A stretch of DNA of 64,000 bases from NCBI GenBank assembly GCA_963700955.1, contig CAVOZH010000004.1, forward strand, positions 558,001 through 622,000, read 5' to 3'. The DNA comes from Nocardioides_C sp963700955 (GTDB lineage: Bacteria > Actinomycetota > Actinomycetes > Propionibacteriales > Nocardioidaceae). The position numbers and the translations under genes were made by a program. The notes under the pieces are model-generated. The model was given only the letters and a program-made list of their open reading frames with translations. It had not been told where the DNA came from and did no database searches. Shown one piece after another: positions 1 through 8,193 of this stretch. Numbering within the stretch: position 1 is the first letter of the stretch; every line of letters starts with the position of its first letter.

Positions 1-1
1 G

Positions 2-157
2 GTGATCAGCCACCTCCTCGGCCGCCACGTCCAACGCCTGGCCACCATCGCCCACGGCGACGGTGTGTGCACCACCTGCATCCCCGCCGGCCCCACGGGC
101 ACGGTCCCCAAGTCCCCCCGCATGTCTGTCTCGTCAAACGAGAGGTTGAGTAGATGA
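2..157 (+). CDS. sufR: SufR-type Fe-S regulator, C-terminal end only
   Basis: The first 51 codons are the tail of a gene that begins before the window. The residues include IAHGDGVCTT, the conserved C-terminal segment of actinobacterial SufR, an ArsR-like repressor that senses an Fe-S cluster through cysteines; the Cys here is probably a cluster ligand. The stop overlaps the sufB start as ATGA at 154-157, so the two are translationally coupled. By family knowledge this protein represses the suf operon that follows. The N-terminal HTH lies outside the window, so the identification rests on the tail and the context. Confidence 0.75.
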   Translation: MISHLLGRHVQRLATIAHGDGVCTTCIPAGPTGTVPKSPRMSVSSNERLSR

Positions 158-1572
158 CCACGATCGACCAGCGCAATCCCGAGCTCGAGGGCATCGGCCG
201 TTACGAGTTCGGCTGGGCCGACCGCGATGACGCCGGCGCTGTCGCGAAGCGAGGCCTCAACGAGGAGGTCGTGCGTGACATCTCGGACAAGAAGAGCGAG
301 CCGAAGTGGATGCTCGACCTGCGGCTGAAGGGGCTCAAGCTCTTCGACCGCAAGCCCATGCCTACGTGGGGCGGCGAGCTCGACACGATCGACTTCGACA
401 ACATCAAGTACTTCGTGCGGTCCACCGAGAAGCAGGCGGCGACCTGGGACGACCTGCCCGAGGACATCAAGAACACCTACGACAAGCTCGGCATCCCCGA
501 GGCGGAGAAGCAGCGTCTCGTCTCCGGCGTGGCAGCGCAGTACGAGTCCGAGGTCGTCTACCACAAGATCCGCGAGGACCTCGAGGAGCAGGGTGTCATC
601 TTCGTCGACACCGACACCGCGCTGAGGGAGCACGAGGAGCTCTTCAAGGAGTACTTCGGCACCGTCATCCCGGTCGGCGACAACAAGTTCGCCGCGCTGA
701 ACACCTCGGTGTGGTCCGGCGGCTCGTTCATCTACGTGCCCAAGGGCGTCCACGTGGACATCCCGCTCCAGGCGTACTTCCGGATCAACACCGAGAACAT
801 GGGCCAGTTCGAGCGGACGCTGATCATCGTCGACGAGGACGCCTACGTGCACTACGTCGAGGGCTGCACCGCTCCGATCTACAGCTCGGACTCCCTGCAC
901 TCCGCGGTCGTCGAGATCATCGTGAAGAAGGGCGGCCGCTGCCGCTACACGACCATCCAGAACTGGTCGAACAACGTCTACAACCTCGTCACCAAGCGGG
1001 CGACCTGCGAGGCCGGCGCCACCATGGAGTGGGTCGACGGCAACATCGGGTCGAAGCTGACCATGAAGTACCCCGCGGTCTACCTGATGGGCGAGCACGC
1101 CAAGGGCGAGACGCTCTCCATCGCCTTCGCCGGCGAGGGTCAGCACCAGGACGCCGGCGCCAAGATGGTGCACGCCGCGCCGAACACGTCGAGCTCGATC
1201 ATCTCCAAGTCGGTGGCGCGCGGCGGCGGTCGTACGTCGTACCGCGGTCTCGTGCAGGTCAACGAGGGCGCCGAGCACTCCGCCAGCATCGTGAAGTGCG
1301 ACGCGCTCCTGGTCGACCAGATCAGCCGCTCGGACACCTACCCCTACGTCGACGTCCGCGAGGACGACGTGTCGATGGCCCACGAGGCGACCGTCTCGAA
1401 GGTCAGCGACGACCAGCTCTTCTACCTGATGAGCCGGGGCATGGAGGAGGACGAGGCGATGGCGATGATCGTCCGCGGGTTCGTGGAGCCGATCGCCAAG
1501 GAGCTGCCCATGGAGTACGCCCTCGAGCTGAACCGGCTGATCGAGCTGCAGATGGAAGGCGCTGTGGGGTGA
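154..1572 (+). CDS. sufB: Fe-S cluster assembly scaffold SufB
   Basis: SufB forms the SufBC2D scaffold on which Fe-S clusters are built in the cytosol. The 472 residues match the normal family length without an intein, which many actinobacterial sufB genes carry. Visible family landmarks are the beta-helix core with GVHVDIPLQAYFRIN (about residues 198-212), the SIVKCDALL segment with a conserved Cys near 380, and the SDDQLFYLMSRGM segment near 415-427. The ATG overlaps the sufR stop. It is the first full gene of the suf operon, and expression should follow SufR. Identification is secure. Confidence 0.97.
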   Translation: MTTIDQRNPELEGIGRYEFGWADRDDAGAVAKRGLNEEVVRDISDKKSEPKWMLDLRLKGLKLFDRKPMPTWGGELDTIDFDNIKYFVRSTEKQAATWDDLPEDIKNTYDKLGIPEAEKQRLVSGVAAQYESEVVYHKIREDLEEQGVIFVDTDTALREHEELFKEYFGTVIPVGDNKFAALNTSVWSGGSFIYVPKGVHVDIPLQAYFRINTENMGQFERTLIIVDEDAYVHYVEGCTAPIYSSDSLHSAVVEIIVKKGGRCRYTTIQNWSNNVYNLVTKRATCEAGATMEWVDGNIGSKLTMKYPAVYLMGEHAKGETLSIAFAGEGQHQDAGAKMVHAAPNTSSSIISKSVARGGGRTSYRGLVQVNEGAEHSASIVKCDALLVDQISRSDTYPYVDVREDDVSMAHEATVSKVSDDQLFYLMSRGMEEDEAMAMIVRGFVEPIAKELPMEYALELNRLIELQMEGAVG

Positions 1573-1732
1573 CCTACCGGGTGTCACTGCCCGGCGGCCT
1601 GCGCGGCGGCAGCGAGGCAACCAGCCCCGCTCGTCCCTCGCTCGGCGGCCGGGCCAAGCCACGCCTCGCCACCACCGCCGCTCCGGCCACCACCCGCACC
1701 GCTGCCCACCGCGACTGCTAGAAAGCGAAGAA
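1573..1732 (+). other. 160-bp GC-rich spacer inside the suf operon
   Basis: This is the only long gap in an otherwise overlapping operon. It is very GC-rich, contains repeated GGCGGC and CTCGCTCGG runs, and can form a weak hairpin (CTGCC 1587-1591 with GGCAG 1608-1612). No coding pattern matches a known protein. The sufD ribosome binding region (AGCGAAGAAG) is at the end. It may be a degenerate intergenic repeat or an mRNA structure between sufB and sufD. Confidence 0.4.
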
Positions 1733-2926
1733 GTGACTGTTACCGAAACACCGAACGTTGCGAGCGCGATCGAGACGAGCGACAAGGTCGCGAGTCACCT
1801 CCACCCGGAGGGGTCGTTCGCCGTCGAGGACCACGCCGTCCCGACCGGACGCGAGGAGATCTGGCGCTTCACGCCGCTGAAGCGGCTGCGTGGGCTGCAC
1901 ACCGACGCCGACCTCTCCGGGCTCACCGTGGGGGTCGAGGCGGACGCGCCCGAGGGTGTGCGGGTCGAGCGGCTCGATGCCGACAGCCCGCTCCTGGGCT
2001 CGAGCGGCTACGTGCCCAACGACCGGGTCAGCGCCCGTGCGTGGCAGGAGGCCGGTATGAGGTGGGCGGTCTCGATCCCCAGCGACACCGAGTTCGACGC
2101 ACCGGTGGTGGTCACCCTCACGGGCAAGGGCCTCGAGGGCGCCACAGCCGGGCACCTGGTGGTCACCGCGGAGCCCCACAGCAAGGCCACCGTCGTGCTG
2201 CGCTACGAGGGCTCCGCGACGCTCGCGGAGAACGTCGAGATCATCGTCGGCGACGGGGCGCACCTCACGTTCGTCGCCGTGGCGGACTGGGCCGACGACG
2301 CGGTGCACCACACCCACCACCACGCCAAGGTGGGCCGGGACGCCTCGTTCCGCCACGTCGCAGTCTCCTTCGGCGGTGACCTGCTCCGGATGAACACCTC
2401 GGTGGCGTACGACGGTCCGGGCGGCGACGCCGAGCTGCTCGGCCTGTACTTCGCCGACGCCGGCCAGCACCTCGAGCACCGCCTGTTCGTGGACCACAAC
2501 GCGCCGAAGACCAGGAGCAACGTCGACTACAAGGGCGCGCTGCAGGGCGAGGGTGCCCACGCGGTGTGGATCGGCGACGTGCTGATCCGCAAGGTCGCCG
2601 AGGGCATCGAGACCTACGAGTCCAACCGGAACCTCGTGCTCACCGACGGCTGCCGCGCCGACTCGGTCCCGAACCTCGAGATCGAGACCGGCGAGATCGA
2701 GGGGGCCGGCCACGCCTCGACAACCGGCCGCTTCGACGACCAGCAGCTGTTCTACCTGCAGTCCCGCGGGATCGCCGAGGACGAGGCCCGTCGCCTGGTG
2801 GTGCACGGGTTCTTCGCCGACATCATCAGGAAGATCGGCGTGCCGGCGATCGAGGAGCGGCTCCTGGCCACTGTCGAGGCCGAGCTGGAGAAGAACGTAG
2901 GCGCCAACCCGGCGGTGTCGGTATGA
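1733..2926 (+). CDS. sufD: Fe-S cluster assembly protein SufD
   Basis: SufD pairs with SufB in the SufBC2D scaffold and is needed for iron entry. The 397-residue protein has the SufB/SufD core fold, and its C-terminal part carries HASTTGRFDDQQLFYLQSRG, the family signature with a conserved His (about residues 327-346). The GTG start has a purine-rich site just upstream. The stop overlaps the ATG of the Rieske gene as ATGA. As in other families, SufD shares the C-terminal half with SufB but is more divergent at the N-terminus. Confident call. Confidence 0.96.
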   Translation: MTVTETPNVASAIETSDKVASHLHPEGSFAVEDHAVPTGREEIWRFTPLKRLRGLHTDADLSGLTVGVEADAPEGVRVERLDADSPLLGSSGYVPNDRVSARAWQEAGMRWAVSIPSDTEFDAPVVVTLTGKGLEGATAGHLVVTAEPHSKATVVLRYEGSATLAENVEIIVGDGAHLTFVAVADWADDAVHHTHHHAKVGRDASFRHVAVSFGGDLLRMNTSVAYDGPGGDAELLGLYFADAGQHLEHRLFVDHNAPKTRSNVDYKGALQGEGAHAVWIGDVLIRKVAEGIETYESNRNLVLTDGCRADSVPNLEIETGEIEGAGHASTTGRFDDQQLFYLQSRGIAEDEARRLVVHGFFADIIRKIGVPAIEERLLATVEAELEKNVGANPAVSV

Positions 2927-3240
2927 GTTTCGTACGCGCCTGCGCGACCGGCGACGTGGAACCGGGTACGGCGCTCGCCGTCTCGGTCGACGACGTGGCC
3001 GTGGCCGTGGTGCGCGACGGGGACGACTGGTACGCCGTCTACGACGAGTGCTCGCACGCCGCGATCCCGCTTTCGGAAGGGGAGATCGAGGGCGGCCAGA
3101 TCGAGTGCTGGCTCCATGGGTCGATGTTCGACCTGCGCACCGGCAAGCCCACCAACCTCCCCGCGACCGAGCCGGTCGCCATCTACCCGGTCCGGGTCGA
3201 CGGTGACGACGTCCTGGTCGACGTACACAGCCCCTACTGA
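2923..3240 (+). CDS. Rieske-type [2Fe-2S] ferredoxin of the suf operon
   Basis: A 105-residue protein that is a single Rieske domain. The ligand motifs are complete: C-S-H (about 43-45) and C-W-L-H-G (about 62-66), spaced as in non-heme-oxygenase ferredoxins. It overlaps sufD by 4 bp and sits 29 bp before sufC. Actinobacterial suf operons commonly contain this gene, and it may deliver electrons during cluster assembly or be an early client; which is not known. A longer in-frame extension upstream exists but lies inside sufD, so the ATG at 2923 is chosen. Confidence 0.9.
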   Translation: MSFVRACATGDVEPGTALAVSVDDVAVAVVRDGDDWYAVYDECSHAAIPLSEGEIEGGQIECWLHGSMFDLRTGKPTNLPATEPVAIYPVRVDGDDVLVDVHSPY

Positions 3241-3269
3241 GCCCGAAGACGATTGGAAACGAAGAGACA

Positions 3270-4034
3270 ATGCCAAACCTTGAAATCCGCGACCTGCACG
3301 TCAGCGTCGACACCGAGAACGGCCCCAAGGAGATCCTCAAGGGCGTCAACCTCCTGATCCGGGACGGCGAGACCCACGCGATCATGGGGCCGAACGGCTC
3401 GGGCAAGTCCACGCTGGCCTACTCCATCGCCGGCCACCCGAAGTACACCGTCACGAGCGGCTCGGTGACCCTCGACGGGGTCGACGTGCTGTCGATGAGC
3501 GTCGACGAGCGGGCGCGGGCGGGTCTCTTCCTCGCGATGCAGTACCCCGTCGAGGTCCCGGGCGTCTCGGTCGCGAACTTCCTGCGCACCGCCAAGACCG
3601 CCATCGACGGCGAGGCGCCGAAGCTCCGCACCTGGATCAAGGACGTGAACGCCGCCATGGAGCGGGTGTCGATGGACACCGCGATGGCGCAGCGCAACGT
3701 CAACGAGGGCTTCTCCGGCGGTGAGAAGAAGCGTCACGAGATCGTCCAGCTCGAGCTGCTCAACCCCAAGGTGGCCGTCCTCGACGAGACCGACTCCGGC
3801 CTCGACATCGACGCGCTCAAGATCGTCTCCGAGGGCGTGAACCGGTTCCGTGAGCAGGGTGACCGCGGGGTCCTCCTGATCACCCACTACACGCGCATCC
3901 TGCGCTACATCAAGCCCGACTTCGTGCACGTGTTCGTCAACGGCCGGGTCGCCGAGGAGGGCGGACCGGAGCTCGCCGAGAAGCTCGAGGCCGAGGGCTA
4001 CGACAAGTACGTCAAGGCAGGTGCAACAGCCTGA
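3270..4034 (+). CDS. sufC: Fe-S assembly ATPase SufC
   Basis: ATPase of the SufBC2D scaffold; ATP hydrolysis opens the SufB-SufD interface for cluster assembly. The 254 residues hold Walker A GPNGSGKST at 40-48, the SufC-specific signature FSGGEKKRHE near 148, and Walker B VAVLDETDSGLD near 170, followed by an H-loop (ITHYTR). It has no membrane segments, as expected for this soluble ABC ATPase. The stop and the sufS start share one base (TGATG). Firm call. Confidence 0.97.
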   Translation: MPNLEIRDLHVSVDTENGPKEILKGVNLLIRDGETHAIMGPNGSGKSTLAYSIAGHPKYTVTSGSVTLDGVDVLSMSVDERARAGLFLAMQYPVEVPGVSVANFLRTAKTAIDGEAPKLRTWIKDVNAAMERVSMDTAMAQRNVNEGFSGGEKKRHEIVQLELLNPKVAVLDETDSGLDIDALKIVSEGVNRFREQGDRGVLLITHYTRILRYIKPDFVHVFVNGRVAEEGGPELAEKLEAEGYDKYVKAGATA

Positions 4035-5341
4035 TGTCCTCTTCCGCCGCTGAGACCGAAAGGAAGGCCGGGGCCGCGTCGTCGTTGCCCGGCCTGCTGG
4101 ACGGGCTCGACCTGATCCGGGCGGACTTCCCGATCCTGTCGCGCACGATGGCCGACGGGATGCCGTTGGTCTACCTCGACAGCGCCAACACCTCGCAGAA
4201 GCCCCAGGTGGTCATCGACGCGATGGTCGACCACCTCGAGCGCCACAACTCCAACGTCGCGCGCGCCATGCACCAGCTCGGTGCGGAGGCCTCGGCGGCG
4301 TTCGAGGAGGCCCGGGACAAGGTCGCTGCGTTCCTCAACGCCCCGTCGCGCGACGAGGTGATCTTCACCAAGAACGCCTCCGAGGCGCTGAACCTCGTGG
4401 CGAACACGATGGCGTGGGCCCGGGGGCCGCTCGAGATCGGTGAGGGCGACGAGGTCGTCATCACCGAGATGGAGCACCACTCGAACATCGTGCCGTGGCA
4501 GCTGCTCACCGAGCGCAAGGGCGCCACGCTGCGCTGGTTCGGCCTCACCGACGACGGCCGGCTCGACCTGTCGAACATCGACGAGCTGATCACCGAGCGC
4601 ACCAAGGTGGTCTCCCTGACCTGGGTGTCGAACATGCTCGGCACGGTCAACCCGGTGCGGCAGATCGCCGACCGGGCTCACGAGGTGGGTGCGGTCGTGG
4701 TGGTCGACGCGTCGCAGGCGGTGCCGCAGATGCCCGTCGACGTGGTCGAGTCGGGTGCTGACTTCCTGGCCTTCACCGGCCACAAGGTGGTCGGCCCCAC
4801 GGGGATCGGCGTGCTGTGGGGCAGGCGGGAGCTCCTCGAGCAGCTGCCTCCGTTCCTCGGCGGCGGCGAGATGATCGCCACCGTGTCGATGGAGCGGTCG
4901 ACGTACGCCGGGATCCCGCACAAGTTCGAGGCGGGGACCCCACCGATCGTGGAGGCCGTCGGACTGGGTGTGGCGATCGACTACCTCAGCGCGATCGGCA
5001 TGGCGAACGTCCGTGCCCACGAGGAGGCGATCACCGGATACGCCCTCGAAGGGCTGTCGACGGTCCGTGGCCTCAGCGTGCTCGGGCCCGTGCACGCGCA
5101 GCACCGCGGCGGGGCGATCTCGTTCGAGATCGAGGGGATCCACCCGCACGACGTGGCCCAGGTCCTCGACTCGCGGGGCATCGCGATCCGGGCGGGACAC
5201 CACTGCGCGAAGCCGGCACACAAGAGGTTCGGCGTGCAGAGCTCGAGCCGTGCGTCGTCGTACCTCTACACGACGCCGGGCGAGATCGACGCGCTGGTCG
5301 AGGGGTTGGAGTACACCAAGAAGTACTTCCGGGTGGACTGA
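4034..5341 (+). CDS. sufS: Cysteine desulfurase SufS
   Basis: PLP enzyme that takes sulfur from cysteine as a persulfide for Fe-S assembly. The PLP lysine is in TGHKVVGPTG (Lys about 251) and the catalytic Cys in AGHHCAKPAH (Cys about 391), the short-loop arrangement of type II desulfurases. At 435 residues it is slightly longer than usual because of about 25 extra N-terminal residues. It is coupled to sufC by a one-base overlap and is followed after 3 bp by its partner sufU, matching the SufS-SufU pairs of Gram-positive bacteria. Confidence 0.97.
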   Translation: MSSSAAETERKAGAASSLPGLLDGLDLIRADFPILSRTMADGMPLVYLDSANTSQKPQVVIDAMVDHLERHNSNVARAMHQLGAEASAAFEEARDKVAAFLNAPSRDEVIFTKNASEALNLVANTMAWARGPLEIGEGDEVVITEMEHHSNIVPWQLLTERKGATLRWFGLTDDGRLDLSNIDELITERTKVVSLTWVSNMLGTVNPVRQIADRAHEVGAVVVVDASQAVPQMPVDVVESGADFLAFTGHKVVGPTGIGVLWGRRELLEQLPPFLGGGEMIATVSMERSTYAGIPHKFEAGTPPIVEAVGLGVAIDYLSAIGMANVRAHEEAITGYALEGLSTVRGLSVLGPVHAQHRGGAISFEIEGIHPHDVAQVLDSRGIAIRAGHHCAKPAHKRFGVQSSSRASSYLYTTPGEIDALVEGLEYTKKYFRVD

Positions 5342-5344
5342 GAC

Positions 5345-5818
5345 ATGACCCAGGACCTTGACTCGCTGTACCAGGAGATCATCCTGGACCACTACAAGAA
5401 CCCGCTGAACGCGGGACTGCGCGATCCGTTCGAGGCCGAGGTGCACCACGTCAACCCGACCTGCGGCGACGAGATCACCCTCCGGGTGCACCTGTCAGGC
5501 ACCGGTGAGGACGCCGTGGTCGAGGACGTGTCCTACGAGGCCGAGGGCTGCTCGATCAGCCAGGCGGCGACCTCGGTGATGACCGACCTTCTCATCGGCA
5601 AGTCGGTCACCGAGGCGATGTCGGTGCACGACGACTTCCTGACGCTGATGCAGGGCCGCGGGACCGTCGAGCCCGACGAGGAGGTGCTCGAGGACGGCAT
5701 CGCCTTCGCGGGCGTCGCCAAGTTCCCGGCCCGGGTGAAGTGCGCACTACTGTCATGGATGGCGTGGAAGGACGCGACATCTCGGGTCCTCGCGACCGAA
5801 CCGAAGGAGCAAGCATGA
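5345..5818 (+). CDS. sufU: SufU, zinc-dependent sulfurtransferase
   Basis: Accepts the persulfide sulfur from SufS. The zinc ligands of the SufU family are all present: Cys40 and Asp42 (TCGDE), Cys69 (GCSIS) and Cys133 (VKCALL). The 157 residues fit the family, including the 18-21 residue insertion between the second and third ligands that separates SufU from IscU scaffolds. The ATG is 3 bp after sufS; the stop overlaps the next start (ATGA). Firm call. Confidence 0.96.
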   Translation: MTQDLDSLYQEIILDHYKNPLNAGLRDPFEAEVHHVNPTCGDEITLRVHLSGTGEDAVVEDVSYEAEGCSISQAATSVMTDLLIGKSVTEAMSVHDDFLTLMQGRGTVEPDEEVLEDGIAFAGVAKFPARVKCALLSWMAWKDATSRVLATEPKEQA

Positions 5819-6189
5819 CCGACCACACCGACACCAGCGACCTCCCCGAGGTCGACCTCGGCGGCTCCGCGGGCGCCTCGACCGTGACCGTGGACGATGT
5901 CACCGAGGCGATGAAGGACGTCGTCGACCCCGAGCTCGGCATCAACGTCGTGGACCTCGGGCTCGTCTACGGCGTGCACCTCGACGAGGGAAGCAACGCG
6001 GTCATCGACATGACGCTGACCTCGGCCGCCTGCCCGCTGACCGACGTGATCACCGACCAGACGAACCAGGCGCTCGAGGGCCTGGTCAACGACGTGGCGA
6101 TCAACTGGGTCTGGATGCCGCCGTGGGGCCCGGACAAGATCACCGACGACGGCCGCGAGATGCTGCGCGCTCTCGGCTTCAACGTCTGA
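5815..6189 (+). CDS. sufT: SufT/DUF59 metal-sulfur cluster maturation factor
   Basis: A 124-residue MIP18/DUF59 protein. Members help mature Fe-S proteins after the scaffold step. Family landmarks are DPELGINVVDLGLVYGV and TLTSAACPLTD, which contains the conserved reactive Cys. An in-frame start at 5740 lies inside sufU and would add unrelated residues; the ATG at 5815 overlaps the sufU stop and has AAGGAGC just upstream, so it is preferred. Last clear suf gene of the operon. Confidence 0.93.
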   Translation: MTDHTDTSDLPEVDLGGSAGASTVTVDDVTEAMKDVVDPELGINVVDLGLVYGVHLDEGSNAVIDMTLTSAACPLTDVITDQTNQALEGLVNDVAINWVWMPPWGPDKITDDGREMLRALGFNV

Positions 6190-6190
6190 G

Positions 6191-6838
6191 GTGAGCAGCG
6201 CCCGCACGGTGCTGGTTCCTGCCGAGCGCCTCGTGCGGTGGTTCGAGAACTTCGGCGTGCGCCACGGCGAGCCCGGGTACGACCTGTGCGAAGGCCGCCT
6301 CCGGGCGACTGCTCCCGACGGAGCGGTCGCGGAGGCGGCCTTGCCGTTCGCGCGGCAGTACGACGGCCCTGCAGATGTCGTTGCGCTCCGCGAGGCGGCG
6401 CAGTGCGAGGTCCGGTGGGGCCTGCTGCTGGTCCGCAAGGGTGGCTTCGCCGTTGCCGCGGGTACGTCGCCGCAGCCGGAGCTGACGAAGGTCGGGCAGC
6501 GGCACGTGCAGGGCCGGACCAAGGCTGGTGGCCAGAGCCAGCAGCGCTTCGCCCGGCGCCGGGACAACCAGGCGCGGCAGGCCTATGAGGCGGCGGCCGA
6601 CCACGCGCATCGGATCCTTCTCACCGAGTTCGGTGGCGTGGACGCCCTGGTGTGCGGCGGTGACCGGAGCGCTGTGGAGGCGGTTCTGTCCGAGCGGCGG
6701 CTGGCGCCGGTGGCGGCTCGGCGGGTGGAGCCGTGGCTGGCCGTCTCGGACCCCCGGCGCAGCGTGCTGGATGACGCGGTCGCCGATGCCTGGTCGGTGA
6801 CCATCACGGTGGCGGACGGCAGCGCAAGCCCGGGCTGA
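6191..6838 (+). CDS. acVLRF1-like peptidyl-tRNA hydrolase (Vms1/eRF1-like)
   Basis: The 215-residue protein matches the actinobacterial Vms1-like release factor family. The key region, about residues 102-124, contains GQRHVQGRTKAGGQSQQRF, with the GxxQ-type glutamine used to cleave peptidyl-tRNA, followed by a basic RRRDN stretch. By family knowledge it should release nascent chains from stalled ribosomes or split tRNAs. It starts 1 bp after the sufT stop with a GTG and is probably cotranscribed with suf. The pairing may be positional only. Family call is good; the biological role here is inferred. Confidence 0.85.
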   Translation: MSSARTVLVPAERLVRWFENFGVRHGEPGYDLCEGRLRATAPDGAVAEAALPFARQYDGPADVVALREAAQCEVRWGLLLVRKGGFAVAAGTSPQPELTKVGQRHVQGRTKAGGQSQQRFARRRDNQARQAYEAAADHAHRILLTEFGGVDALVCGGDRSAVEAVLSERRLAPVAARRVEPWLAVSDPRRSVLDDAVADAWSVTITVADGSASPG

Positions 6839-6901
6839 CCTGTGCCGGCCACCGCGGCCGTGGCGCGCTCGACAGGCAGCCGACGCCGCAGGCGGGTCGC
6901 C

Positions 6902-7504
6902 TCAGTCGTCGACGCCGCGGGCGATCAGCGCGTCGCCGAGGGCGTCGGCGTGGCGCAGCGACCGGACGATCAGCGGCACCGCGAAAGCCCGAGGGCTGGC
7001 GGTGAGGCCACGGGCACGTTGCGCGTCGCTGACCTCCTCGGCCAGGCCGATGACCACCGGCACAGAACGGATCCCGAGCGCGAGGAGCAGCCCCAGCCGC
7101 TCCGGCTGGACGCCGACCCGGCGCAGCGGACCGGCGGCGTGGACGATGGCGTCGACCATCTCGGTCGTGCGCGTGGTCAGGGTGACGAGGGCCGCGAGGA
7201 GCACCAGGGTGACGATGACTCCGGCGAAGACCACGGCGCGCTCCCAGCCGCTGACCACGAGGTGGAAGACCGCGACGACGCCGACGACCCAGACCAGTGG
7301 CCGCACCTGCTGCAGCGCCATCCGCATTGGGAGGCGGGCGACGAGGTAGCCGCCCAGGGCTAGCAGGACGGCGACGGCGGCCTGCCACGGGTGGTGGAGG
7401 AACACCGATCCGGCGCCCGCACCGAGCATGAGGAGCAGCTTGGCGCCGGCAGGCGTCCGGTGCAGGGGAGAGGTGCCAGGGACGTACAGCCCGAGGGTGC
7501 TCAC
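6902..7504 (-). CDS. bioN: ECF transporter T component (biotin, BioN-like)
   Basis: A 200-residue membrane protein with about five hydrophobic segments, the short coupling helix region (DAQRARG) of EcfT/CbiQ proteins and no ATPase motifs. T components link an S component to ATPase subunits. The GTG start overlaps the bioM stop (GTGA, 7501-7504). With bioM and bioY in the same minus-strand cluster the substrate is most likely biotin. A longer open frame continues upstream into bioM but is a shadow. Confidence 0.88.
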   Translation of the reverse strand: MSTLGLYVPGTSPLHRTPAGAKLLLMLGAGAGSVFLHHPWQAAVAVLLALGGYLVARLPMRMALQQVRPLVWVVGVVAVFHLVVSGWERAVVFAGVIVTLVLLAALVTLTTRTTEMVDAIVHAAGPLRRVGVQPERLGLLLALGIRSVPVVIGLAEEVSDAQRARGLTASPRAFAVPLIVRSLRHADALGDALIARGVDD

Positions 7505-8193
7505 CTCATCAGCTCCCGGTAGTACTTCACCGCGGCGTCCGGCTGCCCGTCGTACACCACCCGCGTCTCGTCGAAGACCAGGACCCGGTCGAAGTCCGCG
7601 AGCAGGTCGAGGTGGTGGGTGACGAGCAGGACCTGGTGCGGCAGGTCGCGGACCACCCGCTGCACGACGGCCGCGTTGCGAAGGTCGAGCAGCGTGGTCG
7701 GCTCGTCGAGGACGAGGATCGCCGGGTCGGTGACGAGGACCGACGAGAGAGCCAGCAGCTGCTTCTGCCCGCCGGACAGCAGGTGTGCCGGGTGGTCGGC
7801 GTGCCCGGCGAGGCCATACGCGCCGAGGGTCGCCTCGACCCGCGTCGCGATCTCCGCCTTGCTGAGGCCTCGCCGGCGCAGACCGAACGCCACGTCCTCG
7901 GCGACGGTGGGCATGACGATCTGCGCGTCGGGGTCGGTGAAGCAGAACCCGACGCGTCGTCGTACCTCCCGGCCCTCCTTGCGGGTGTCGAGGCCGTCGA
8001 CGCGGACCGTGCCCTCGGTGGGGAGGACCAGCCCGTTGAGGAGTCGCACGAACGTCGACTTCCCGGAGCCGTTCGCACCGATGACACCGATGCGCTGCTC
8101 GGACAGCGTGACGGAGATGTCGTTGAGCACCACCCGGCGGCCAGGCCCGTCGCCGTAGGCGTGCGTGACCCCGGAGACCTCGATCAGCGGCAT
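7501..8193 (-). CDS. bioM: ECF transporter ATPase (biotin, BioM-like)
   Basis: A 230-residue ABC ATPase of the EcfA/CbiO class. Walker A GANGSGKST is at 39-47, the signature LSGGQKQ at 139-145, Walker B ILVLDEPT at 159-166 and the H-loop His at 193. It drives uptake together with the T component (7504-6902) and the BioY S component encoded at 10940-10341. Only one ATPase gene is present, as in the BioMNY type. The start overlaps the end of the thiolase-like gene by 10 bp. Confidence 0.9.
   Translation of the reverse strand: MPLIEVSGVTHAYGDGPGRRVVLNDISVTLSEQRIGVIGANGSGKSTFVRLLNGLVLPTEGTVRVDGLDTRKEGREVRRRVGFCFTDPDAQIVMPTVAEDVAFGLRRRGLSKAEIATRVEATLGAYGLAGHADHPAHLLSGGQKQLLALSSVLVTDPAILVLDEPTTLLDLRNAAVVQRVVRDLPHQVLLVTHHLDLLADFDRVLVFDETRVVYDGQPDAAVKYYRELMR

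Noticed and set aside
1718..3412. 564-codon open frame on the minus strand opposite sufD and the Rieske gene
   Set aside because: Arg/Val/Asp-rich shadow of GC-rich codons; overlaps three certain genes and has no recognisable domain.
3998..5491. 497-codon open frame opposite sufS
   Set aside because: Composition of a frame shadow (His, Arg, Val, Asp) and full overlap with a certain gene.
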